This document shows, one piece after another, positions 18,398 through 24,082 of a stretch of 24,082 bases of DNA. Source of the DNA: JBJHCA01 sp050485785 (GTDB taxonomy: Bacteria; Bacteroidota; Bacteroidia; Chitinophagales; Saprospiraceae); assembly GCA_050485785.1 (NCBI GenBank), contig JBJHCA010000051.1:1-24082 (forward strand). Direction: 5' to 3'. The position numbers and the translations under genes are program-made. Position 1 is the first letter of the stretch, and each line of letters begins with the position of its first letter. The notes beneath the pieces are model-generated. The model had not been told where the DNA came from. It did no database searches and was given only the letters and a program-made list of their open reading frames with translations.

Positions 18398-18433
18398 CAC
18401 TTTATAAAATAGTGGTTTTTTAAACGATGTGAT

Positions 18434-18910
18434 ATGGCACAGATTAGTTATTTGTCGCAGGAGGGGTATGATAAACTCAGATCAGAACTGGATGAACTTA
18501 AAACCTCGGGCAGAAGAGAAGCCGCCCGGGCAATAGCAGAAGCCCGTGAAAAGGGAGATCTTTCGGAGAACGCAGAGTATGATGCAGCCAAGGACGCTCA
18601 GGGCTTTCTGGAAGCCAGGATCAACGAGCTTGAAAAAGTTTTATCCAACTCCCGTGTACTCGATGCATCCAAACTGGATACTTCAAAGGTTGTCGTGTTT
18701 TCCAAAGTTGACGTCACTAATCTGAAAACGAAAAAGGATATGCAGTTTACGCTGGTTTCTGAGTCGGAAGCTGATATGAAGACTAAAAAGATCAGTGTTA
18801 CATCGCCTATCGGCTCTGCACTGTTAGGTAAAGAGGTTGGTGATACTGTGGAAGTTAATACACCCGGGGGCAAGTTGCAGTTCAAAGTGTTGAAAATTTC
18901 TATGGGATAA
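18434..18910 (+). CDS. greA: Transcription elongation factor GreA
   Basis: Binds the RNA polymerase secondary channel and stimulates cleavage of backtracked transcripts. The 158 residues equal the E. coli length. The N-terminal coiled coil carries the tip motif GDLSENAEYDAAKDAQ with the two essential acidic residues at D42 and E45 (D41/E44 in E. coli). The C-terminal FKBP-like domain reads SPIGSALLGKEVGDTVEVNTPGG. The 36 nt after the leader terminator contain no TAnnTTTG, so expression probably comes through the terminator or from an unrecognised promoter. A HIT-family gene follows after 12 bp and is probably co-transcribed. Confidence 0.97.
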   Translation: MAQISYLSQEGYDKLRSELDELKTSGRREAARAIAEAREKGDLSENAEYDAAKDAQGFLEARINELEKVLSNSRVLDASKLDTSKVVVFSKVDVTNLKTKKDMQFTLVSESEADMKTKKISVTSPIGSALLGKEVGDTVEVNTPGGKLQFKVLKISMG

Positions 18911-18922
18911 AACTTTCTGTCA

Positions 18923-19315
18923 ATGCCGTCTATTTTTACCCGGATTATTGAAGGCAGCATTCCCTGCCACAAGATCGCAGAAAATGACAGGTGCTTTGCT
19001 TTTCTGGATATTCAGCCCCTGCAGAAAGGACACACTCTTGTTGTCCCCAAACTTGAAGTGGATTACCTCTTCGATCTTCCGACCGAAGATTACCATGCAT
19101 TATGGAGCTTCGCAGCAGAAATTAGCCATGCCATCAAGGCTGCTTTCCCCTGCGATCGAATTGGCGTGGCCGTTGTAGGACTGGAAGTGCCGCATGCACA
19201 CATCCATCTGATTCCGATTAACCGCATGAGCGATATGAGTTTTGAAAATCCCCGCGTAAGGCTGAGTACTGAGGAATTTGATGAAGCGGCTAAGCTCATC
19301 AGATCAAAGTTATAG
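18923..19315 (+). CDS. HIT family (HinT-like) nucleotide hydrolase
   Basis: Small cytoplasmic nucleotidyl hydrolase/transferase, probably purine nucleoside phosphoramidase-like. The 130 residues begin IFTRIIEGSIPCHKI and DRCFAFLDIQPLQKGHTLVVPK, the usual family opening. The histidine triad is H91-A-H93-I-H95 (PHAHIHLIPI), with H93 the expected nucleophile. The start at 18923 is 12 bp after the greA stop, consistent with a two-gene operon. It converges with the CysQ-type gene, with only 17 bp between stop codons and no visible terminator hairpin. Confidence 0.93.
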   Translation: MPSIFTRIIEGSIPCHKIAENDRCFAFLDIQPLQKGHTLVVPKLEVDYLFDLPTEDYHALWSFAAEISHAIKAAFPCDRIGVAVVGLEVPHAHIHLIPINRMSDMSFENPRVRLSTEEFDEAAKLIRSKL

Positions 19316-19332
19316 TTGTTCCTTCTGGGTTT

Positions 19333-20151
19333 TCATCCTTGAGATGGGGCCAGTTTCCCCATGGCAATGAAAGATGGATTAGTGAGGTCTTTTTTATTGT
19401 AGACTAAGGAAACTGCACCCTCAGCAAACGGGTCATTACCTTCCCGATATTGGTTGATTTTGCCTCCTGCTGCTACCAGTATGGCATCTCCGGCTGCAGT
19501 ATCCCATTCCATGGTCGGAGCCAACCTGGGATAAATATGTGCTTCACCACGGGCTAGTTGTATAAACTTCATGGCACTTCCACGGTATTCAAATTCAGGC
19601 CGTGCAAGTTGATCTATAAATGCCGAAGTCAGCTTATTGCGGTGTGATCTGGAACTGACAACCTTAAGGCCGGTCTGATCCTTGTGAAAAGGAGCTGCAT
19701 TGATGGGTTTAGTGATACCATCTTTGTTGCAAAAGGATTCATGACCGGAAGTGTTGTAATAGTATTTGTGGTGAACCGGGAGAGCTATAAACCCAATAAG
19801 GGGGCGTGTACCCCGGCACAGTGCCAGGTTTATTGAGAAATCGGAACGCCCGGCTATAAACTCTTTTGTTCCGTCCAGGGGGTCAAGTAACCAGAAATAA
19901 TCCCAGTACTTTCTTTCTTCATAAGCCTGTTGCTTGTTCTCTTCCGACAAAACCGGTATCCCGGGAAAAGCTGTATGCAGAAAACTGCAAATGATATCGT
20001 TGGCACGCAGGTCAGCATCGGTCACGGGACTTTGATCATGCTTATAACTTAACCCGGGCAGGGAGGCTGAATGAAAAATATTGAGTATGGCCTCCGCTGC
20101 GTCGTTCAGAACACTGAGAATATGTCGGTAATCAGCAGAATTAAGGTTCAT
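19333..20151 (-). CDS. cysQ: 3'(2'),5'-bisphosphate nucleotidase (CysQ-like)
   Basis: Mg-dependent, Li-sensitive type phosphatase of the inositol monophosphatase superfamily, expected to turn 3'-phosphoadenosine 5'-phosphate into AMP and so remove the by-product of sulfate activation. The 272 residues carry SPVTDADLRAN (41-51), LSEEN (68-72) with metal-binding Glu, DPLDGTKEF (90-98) and WDTAAGDA (216-223), all catalytic/metal motifs of the family. TKEF after DPLDG favours CysQ over plain inositol monophosphatase. The gene lies 100 bp downstream of a small secreted-protein gene on the same strand; co-transcription is possible. No sulfate-assimilation genes are adjacent. Confidence 0.9.
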   Translation of the reverse strand: MNLNSADYRHILSVLNDAAEAILNIFHSASLPGLSYKHDQSPVTDADLRANDIICSFLHTAFPGIPVLSEENKQQAYEERKYWDYFWLLDPLDGTKEFIAGRSDFSINLALCRGTRPLIGFIALPVHHKYYYNTSGHESFCNKDGITKPINAAPFHKDQTGLKVVSSRSHRNKLTSAFIDQLARPEFEYRGSAMKFIQLARGEAHIYPRLAPTMEWDTAAGDAILVAAGGKINQYREGNDPFAEGAVSLVYNKKDLTNPSFIAMGKLAPSQG

Positions 20152-20251
20152 AGGCCATCATTTTGGTGAAATGGCTGACTAACTAAAGTCATTTTTTCTG
20201 ATTGGATCAAATTGCTTTAATGTACCGTACTCATTGATTGGAGACAGAACA

Positions 20252-20638
20252 TCATCGGATCAACCGGGTAAATGCCGGGCACGAAATGAGCAGCCGTTCA
20301 CCCAATTGAGTCCCAATCTGTTCCATAATTTCCAGATTCAGTCGGGTTCCGTTGAAAATTCGATGGCCAAAATAGGCTTCGAGGTCTTCAAAATTTTCCA
20401 CCAACGTAACCGTGAAGCAGGCTTCCACCTCCTGGTCAACTTCAGCACGCATTCGGTCAACGGCAATTCCTTCAACGCAGATACAGACATCACCGGCAAT
20501 GGACTCCAACAGAAGCGGAGGCAGAAGCAAGGTGTCCTGCTCCCCCGTTTGTGCATCTTGTGCCCGGGCTGCACTGTGGCTTAACCCAACAAACACCAGA
20601 CAAATCACAATCGGCAGGAATATTTTTTGACGAATCAT
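20252..20638 (-). CDS. Small secreted protein of unknown function
   Basis: 128 residues. A clear signal peptide (MIRQKIFLPIVICLVFVGLSHSAARAQ, cleavage after ARA about residue 26) leads to a short mature domain of about 100 residues. The mature part has CICVEG, an ACFTVTL segment and a near-terminal SCPAF. A C-terminal Cys-Pro-x-Phe is something I recall from small uncharacterised Bacteroidota periplasmic proteins, but I cannot name a family. An overlapping plus-strand frame (20234-20584) lacks any export signal or recognisable motif and is less likely. The gene is divergent from ahcY; the 168-bp spacer holds an inverted repeat. Confidence 0.75.
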   Translation of the reverse strand: MIRQKIFLPIVICLVFVGLSHSAARAQDAQTGEQDTLLLPPLLLESIAGDVCICVEGIAVDRMRAEVDQEVEACFTVTLVENFEDLEAYFGHRIFNGTRLNLEIMEQIGTQLGERLLISCPAFTRLIR

Positions 20639-20663
20639 AGATAACAGTTTGCGGATTTAAAGA

Positions 20664-20671
20664 CGAAAGTA
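20664..20671 (-). promoter_or_regulatory. Possible -7 element of the small secreted-protein gene
   Basis: On the minus strand TACTTTCG matches TAnnTTTG except for C at the penultimate base, 26-33 bp before the ATG at 20638. No good -33 element is seen. Confidence 0.35.
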
Positions 20672-20700
20672 CGGGAAACATATTGTTTGTGCTGCTGTTA

Positions 20701-20764
20701 ATTTCAAACCTGCAGGGATGATTCGGGCACAGACTACCGCTTGAATTATGTAATGGTTTGAAAT
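20701..20764. repeat. Perfect 10-bp inverted repeat in the spacer before ahcY
   Basis: ATTTCAAACC at 20701-20710 and its exact reverse complement GGTTTGAAAT at 20755-20764 are separated by 44 bp. The right copy lies in the spacer just upstream of the ahcY -7 element (20770-20777). It could be a pair of operator half-sites; there is no T-tract to suggest a terminator. Confidence 0.6.
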
Positions 20765-20777
20765 CGTGTTATCTTTG
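20747..20777 (+). promoter_or_regulatory. Putative ahcY promoter
   Basis: TATCTTTG at 20770-20777 matches TAnnTTTG exactly in the typical TATCTTTGCAGC context. TATG at 20747-20750, 19 bp upstream, differs from the -33 TTTG at one base. The ATG follows 30 bp after the -7 element. Confidence 0.65.
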
Positions 20778-20806
20778 CAGCCGAATTTTAAAAAATTTCT
20801 GAGAAA

Positions 20807-22117
20807 ATGCACGAAACACAAACACTGAAATACAAGGTTAAAGACTTGTCATTGGCCGACTGGGGTCGACGTGAAATTGAACTTGCCGAAGCGGAAATGC
20901 CCGGTTTGATGGCCCTAAGAGAAAAGCACGGGCATGAAAAGCCACTGAGAGGTGCAAGAATTGCCGGCTGTCTGCACATGACCATTCAAACGGCCGTTTT
21001 AATAGAAACGCTGCTGGAATTGGGCGCAGAAGTAACATGGTCATCCTGCAACATATTCTCAACGCAGGATCATGCTGCTGCAGCCATTGCCAAGGCCGGT
21101 ATTCCTGTGTTTGCATGGAAAGGCATGAATGAGGAGGAATTTGACTGGTGCATCGAGCAGACATTGTTTGCATTCGAAGGCGGTAAACCCCTCAATATGA
21201 TCCTGGACGATGGCGGGGACCTCACCAATATGGTGCTTGATCGCTATCCGGAACTGGTGGATAACATCAAGGGACTGAGCGAAGAAACCACCACGGGTGT
21301 GCATCGTCTCTATGAGCGAATGAAGAAAGGCACCCTGCCCATGCCTGCTATTAACGTGAATGATTCTGTGACCAAGTCGAAATTTGACAACAAATACGGC
21401 TGTAAAGAATCTTGTGTGGATGCCATCCGCAGGGCCACTGATATCATGATGGCCGGTAAAGTGGCCGTTGTTGCCGGCTACGGTGACGTAGGGAAAGGCT
21501 CTGCAGCTTCTCTCCGCGGTGCCGGTGCACGCGTGATTGTTACCGAAATCGACCCGATTTGTGCACTTCAGGCTGCCATGGACGGATTTGCCGTAAAACG
21601 GATGGAAAACGCACTTCGGGAAGCCGACATCGTGATCACTGCTACCGGCAATAAGGATGTAATTACCGGGGAGCATTTTAAAGCCATGAAAGACAAAACC
21701 ATTGTAGCCAATATTGGCCACTTTGATAATGAAATTGACATTGCATGGCTGAATAGTAACTATGGCCATGCTAAAGTGGAAATCAAACCACAGGTTGACA
21801 AATATACCATTGACGGCAAAGACATCATTGTGCTGGCAGAGGGAAGGCTGGTCAATCTTGGATGTGCAACCGGCCATCCGTCCTTTGTAATGTCCAACTC
21901 ATTTACCAATCAGGTGTTGGCACAACTTGAACTTTGGCTTAATGGCAGCAGCTACGAAAACAAAGTTTATACCTTACCCAAGCATCTCGATGAGGAAGTT
22001 GCGCGATTGCACCTGGCCAAAATAGGCGTAGAACTTGAGACCCTTTCCGCAGAGCAGGCCGAATATATCGGTGTAGCTCCGGATGGTCCTTACAAACCGG
22101 AATATTACCGGTATTAA
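20807..22117 (+). CDS. ahcY: Adenosylhomocysteinase (S-adenosyl-L-homocysteine hydrolase)
   Basis: NAD-containing cytoplasmic enzyme that splits S-adenosylhomocysteine into adenosine and homocysteine, clearing the product inhibitor of SAM methyltransferases such as RsmA. The 436 residues carry CLHMTIQTAVLIETL, DDGGDLTNMV, EETTTGVHRLYERM, NVNDSVTKSKFDNKYGC, the NAD-binding loop GYGDVGKGSA (near 224-233), GHFDNEIDI, and the family C-terminus DGPYKPEYYRY. Length and motifs are those of full-length AHCY. It has its own promoter element and a strong terminator, so it is probably a single-gene unit. No SAH riboswitch is seen in the short leader. Confidence 0.98.
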   Translation: MHETQTLKYKVKDLSLADWGRREIELAEAEMPGLMALREKHGHEKPLRGARIAGCLHMTIQTAVLIETLLELGAEVTWSSCNIFSTQDHAAAAIAKAGIPVFAWKGMNEEEFDWCIEQTLFAFEGGKPLNMILDDGGDLTNMVLDRYPELVDNIKGLSEETTTGVHRLYERMKKGTLPMPAINVNDSVTKSKFDNKYGCKESCVDAIRRATDIMMAGKVAVVAGYGDVGKGSAASLRGAGARVIVTEIDPICALQAAMDGFAVKRMENALREADIVITATGNKDVITGEHFKAMKDKTIVANIGHFDNEIDIAWLNSNYGHAKVEIKPQVDKYTIDGKDIIVLAEGRLVNLGCATGHPSFVMSNSFTNQVLAQLELWLNGSSYENKVYTLPKHLDEEVARLHLAKIGVELETLSAEQAEYIGVAPDGPYKPEYYRY

Positions 22118-22176
22118 AATAGAAGCACCGTACTTCTGATGAGTCCGGGGCCCGTGTGTAACAACTGTGTTGTGAG

Positions 22177-22210
22177 CAGCCCAAAGCTTCAGCTTTGGGC
22201 TGTTTTTTTT
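22177..22210 (+). terminator. Rho-independent terminator of ahcY
   Basis: A perfect 11-bp stem (CAGCCCAAAGC 22177-22187 with 22192-22202) around loop TTCA is followed by eight T at 22203-22210. It is the cleanest terminator in the window. Confidence 0.95.
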
Positions 22211-22311
22211 ATACACCCCGATGTAATAAATGCACAGGCAATTTTGTATCCCTCAATGAGTGCTTAGCCACAGAAGCCTCGTATATTGCAATTTTTTAAC
22301 CGGTGCCTCAT

Positions 22312-23286
22312 ATGACCATCCGCCTTAGCGATATTCAGGAACCCGTAAAAGAAGAGCTCAAAATTTTTGACCGCCACTTCCGGACGGTCATGAGCAGCCA
22401 TATTCCACTGCTCGATAAGGTGACCAGATATATTGTGAATCGCAAGGGCAAGCAACTCAGGCCACTTTTTGTATTGCTGAGTGCAAGGCTTGCCGGGGAA
22501 ATTACACCGGCTACTTATACTGCCGCGTCCCTTGTAGAATTGTTGCATACAGCTACACTGACCCACGATGATGTGGTTGATGACAGTATGGAGCGCCGCG
22601 GATTTTTCTCCATCAATGCACTTTGGAAAAACAAGATAGCTGTACTGGTAGGAGACTACCTGCTGTCAAAAGGCTTGTTGCTGGCACTCGATAACCATGA
22701 ATACCACTTGCTGCAAATTCTCAGCAGAGCCGTAAGGGACATGAGTGAAGGCGAATTGCTGCAAATTGAAAAAGCCCGTAAACTGGACATTGAAGAGTCC
22801 GTTTATTTTGAGATCATTACCAAAAAGACCGCATCGCTCATCGCATGCTCTTGTATGGCAGGTGCAGCTTCCGCCAATGCTGACACCGAACGGCAGGAAG
22901 CCGTCTACAAAATTGGAGAAGCTATCGGCATTGCTTTCCAGATCAGGGACGATCTGTTTGATTTTGGACATGAATATGTTGGCAAACCCCTGGGTATTGA
23001 CATCAAAGAACGGAAAATGACGCTTCCTTTGATCTATGCACTAAATCATGCCGAAAAAGCAGACCGAAAACGCATTATCAGGCTCATCAAAAATGAAAGT
23101 GACAATGTGGATGCAGTTCACGAGGTATTGCAGTTTGTGCGCAACAGCCATGGAATTGAGTACACCCGGGAAGCCATGTATACATACAGGCAAAAAGCTT
23201 TTGACCTGATTCAACCGTTTAACAGCAGCCCTGCAGCAGCTTCCCTGAAAAATTTGATTACTTACGTTACAGAGCGAAAAAGATAG
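22312..23286 (+). CDS. Polyprenyl diphosphate synthase (long-chain, octaprenyl/solanesyl type)
   Basis: Trans-isoprenyl diphosphate synthase that extends an allylic diphosphate with isopentenyl diphosphate, most likely to make the menaquinone side chain; cytoplasmic or membrane-associated. I choose ATG 22312 (324 residues) over an in-frame GTG at 22303. The motifs are GKQLRP (46-51), first aspartate-rich DDVVD (86-90) within LTHDDVVDDS, and second DDLFD (213-217) within FQIRDD. The residue five before the first Asp is Ala81, small rather than aromatic, which in this family favours long-chain products over farnesyl or geranylgeranyl diphosphate. Exact chain length is not predictable from sequence. 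It stands alone between the ahcY terminator and the ssb pair; no good promoter was found. Confidence 0.94.
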   Translation: MTIRLSDIQEPVKEELKIFDRHFRTVMSSHIPLLDKVTRYIVNRKGKQLRPLFVLLSARLAGEITPATYTAASLVELLHTATLTHDDVVDDSMERRGFFSINALWKNKIAVLVGDYLLSKGLLLALDNHEYHLLQILSRAVRDMSEGELLQIEKARKLDIEESVYFEIITKKTASLIACSCMAGAASANADTERQEAVYKIGEAIGIAFQIRDDLFDFGHEYVGKPLGIDIKERKMTLPLIYALNHAEKADRKRIIRLIKNESDNVDAVHEVLQFVRNSHGIEYTREAMYTYRQKAFDLIQPFNSSPAAASLKNLITYVTERKR

Positions 23287-23331
23287 TTAAAGTTATGATA
23301 CATAGCTCTTTGTGGGCTCCCTTTCTGGTCG

Positions 23332-23387
23332 CTTATAAGTTTACAAACGCATACTAACGCAAGCTAACGTAATTAAGCGTTTATAAA
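23332..23387. repeat. Phased AACGC repeats flanked by AT palindromes upstream of ssb
   Basis: AACGC at 23346-23350 and 23356-23360, AACGT at 23366-23370, and the inverted GCGTT at 23377-23381 recur at about 10-bp steps, so they face one side of the helix. CTTATAAG (23332-23339) and TTTATAAA (23380-23387) lie at the edges. The block is about 25-80 bp upstream of a possible ssb promoter, consistent with a regulatory protein-binding site. Confidence 0.45.
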
Positions 23388-23412
23388 ACCCATCCTAATC
23401 TCACCTTGCATA

Positions 23413-23420
23413 CATCTTTG
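23413..23420 (+). promoter_or_regulatory. Possible -7 element of the first ssb gene
   Basis: CATCTTTG matches TAnnTTTG except for the first base and sits in the common context CTTTGCAGC, 73 bp before the ATG at 23494. No -33 element is evident. Confidence 0.35.
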
Positions 23421-23493
23421 CAGCGGCAGTTGTTCCCCGGAATTGGGAAATGCCGGATACGGTTTTATTTTTTCACAAAAAATTTTATTAGTT

Positions 23494-23847
23494 ATGAAAA
23501 TCGTAAGCAATCAGGTAGTATTAACAGGCAATCTTGGCCGCAGCCCCGAGCTCATGCGCTTTGACAGCGGCAATTACAAGTGCAGCTTCTCGCTGGCCAC
23601 TAATGAGTTTGTAGGCAGCCCCACAGGTGAAAAAACCCAACGAGCCGTATGGCATCAGATCGTAGTATGGGGCAAGAAAGCGGAAGAAGTAGCCGGCATT
23701 TATTCCAAAGGAGACTTTGTCACCATTACGGGTCGGCTGAAGTACCGCACTTACACAGACAAGGAAGGCATATTCCGCAAGATAGCTGAGGTCATTGCCG
23801 ATGAAATGGAGCCTGTACAGCGTCAGGAAAATGCCATAGCCGCATAA
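23494..23847 (+). CDS. ssb: Short single-stranded DNA-binding protein, first copy
   Basis: OB-fold protein that coats single-stranded DNA. The ATG at 23494 (MKIVSNQVVLTGNLG) gives 117 residues; an upstream in-frame TTG at 23443 would add residues absent from the second copy and is rejected. The OB-fold signatures are NLGRSPELM, CSFSLATNEF, RAVWHQIVVWGKKAEEVAGIYSKGDFVTITGRLKYRTYTDKEG. The protein ends EPVQRQENAIAA: it has no acidic DDDIPF-type C-terminal tip, the usual docking site for partner proteins. Such tail-less forms are known, for example B. subtilis SsbB used in competence. A near-identical second copy begins 61 bp after its stop. Whether this is the main replicative SSB or an accessory paralogue is open. 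Confidence 0.93.
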   Translation: MKIVSNQVVLTGNLGRSPELMRFDSGNYKCSFSLATNEFVGSPTGEKTQRAVWHQIVVWGKKAEEVAGIYSKGDFVTITGRLKYRTYTDKEGIFRKIAEVIADEMEPVQRQENAIAA

Positions 23848-23908
23848 CAAAATGCTATCAACACTAAATCGAACTTCAAACACAACATTCACACAAAATT
23901 TTTTAGAC

Positions 23909-24082
23909 ATGAAAATCTTAAGCAATCAGGTAGTATTAACAGGCAATCTTGGCCGCAGCCCCGAGCTCATGCGCTTTGACAGTGGCAATTACAAATGCAG
24001 CTTCTCGCTGGCCACCAATGAATTTGTGGGCAGCGCCACAGGTGAAAAAACCCAACGAGCCGTATGGCATCAGATCGTGGTC
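23909..24082 (+). CDS. ssb: Short single-stranded DNA-binding protein, second copy (cut by window end)
   Basis: The first 58 codons of a gene starting MKILSNQVVLTGNLG at ATG 23909; it runs off the window still open. Against the first 174 nt of the upstream copy I count nine differences (about 95% identity): seven synonymous and two amino-acid changes (Val4 to Leu, Pro44 to Ala). The sequence just before both ATGs is also alike (CACAAAA, then A/T-rich, then TTAG). This is a recent tandem duplication or a pair kept alike by gene conversion. The C-terminus cannot be judged. Confidence 0.92.
   Translation, partial: MKILSNQVVLTGNLGRSPELMRFDSGNYKCSFSLATNEFVGSATGEKTQRAVWHQIVV

Larger units (their letters stand above)
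17981..18433. other. 453-bp region between the cassette terminator and greA
   Basis: It holds a 7-bp perfect hairpin (GGGCCAC 18051-18057 with GTGGCCC 18063-18069, no T-tract), a possible 67-residue ORF (18088-18291), a 6-bp hairpin ATACCC/GGGTAT at 18319-18337, and a terminator at 18368-18397. No exact TAnnTTTG promoter was found on the plus strand. No known structured RNA (SRP RNA, tmRNA, 6S) is recognised. Confidence 0.6.

Noticed and set aside
20234..20584. 116-codon plus-strand frame opposite the small secreted-protein gene
   Set aside because: The minus-strand frame has a clear signal peptide and a sensible mature domain; the plus-strand frame has neither.
20711..20806. Possible SAH riboswitch upstream of ahcY
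   Set aside because: The leader after the promoter element is only about 25 nt, too short for the known aptamer, and no matching structure is seen.
21059..21877. 272-codon open frame on the minus strand
   Set aside because: Opposite the conserved core of ahcY; His/Phe/Asn-rich shadow translation without recognisable features.
1..24082. CRISPR arrays, insertion sequences, tRNA or rRNA genes, phage modules
   Set aside because: No spaced identical repeats, transposase or integrase motifs, or tRNA-like cloverleaf ends were found by eye; a covariance search could still reveal a small RNA.

Overview
The window looks like chromosomal DNA of a Bacteroidota bacterium. It holds a TonB-dependent receptor, PorV/PorQ-family outer-membrane protein, proteins with type IX secretion (T9SS)-like C-terminal sorting domains, several upstream regions with the Bacteroidota -7 promoter element TAnnTTTG, and start codons generally without a good Shine-Dalgarno sequence. 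Genus cannot be fixed from sequence alone. I see no CRISPR array, IS element, prophage, tRNA or rRNA.

Layout, left to right. (1) 114-2384: a secreted leucine-rich-repeat-like protein made of two tandem L-domain-like modules plus a T9SS tail. (2) 2493-4139: peptide chain release factor 3 (prfC). (3) 4224-6791, minus strand: a likely operon of leucyl aminopeptidase followed by pdxA (pyridoxal phosphate synthesis). (4) 6868-7659: rsmA/ksgA, divergent from the aminopeptidase. (5) 7972-8937: a D-2-hydroxyacid dehydrogenase, after a 312-bp gap with a possible gene remnant. (6) 9054-17918: the most interesting block, a same-strand cassette of a 1218-residue TonB-dependent receptor, a 1345-residue exported protein with a sorting-like C-terminus, and a PorV/PorQ-family barrel, ended by a strong terminator. 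(7) 18434-19315: greA and a HIT-family hydrolase, preceded by a leader with a terminator directly upstream of greA. (8) Minus strand 19333-20638: a CysQ-type phosphatase and a small secreted protein of unknown function. (9) 20807-22117: ahcY (S-adenosylhomocysteine hydrolase) with its own promoter and terminator. (10) 22312-23286: a long-chain polyprenyl diphosphate synthase. (11) 23494-24082: two nearly identical tandem ssb-like genes, the second cut by the window end.

Most genes are housekeeping: translation termination and recycling, 16S rRNA dimethylation, transcript cleavage, PLP, methyl-cycle and isoprenoid metabolism. The accessory content is the surface/secretion cassette, the repeat protein and the ssb pair. 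The best candidates for something new are the receptor-cargo-PorV cassette with a hairpin before its third gene, the tail-less ssb tandem array with helically phased repeats upstream, and the greA leader that appears to require read-through of a terminator.
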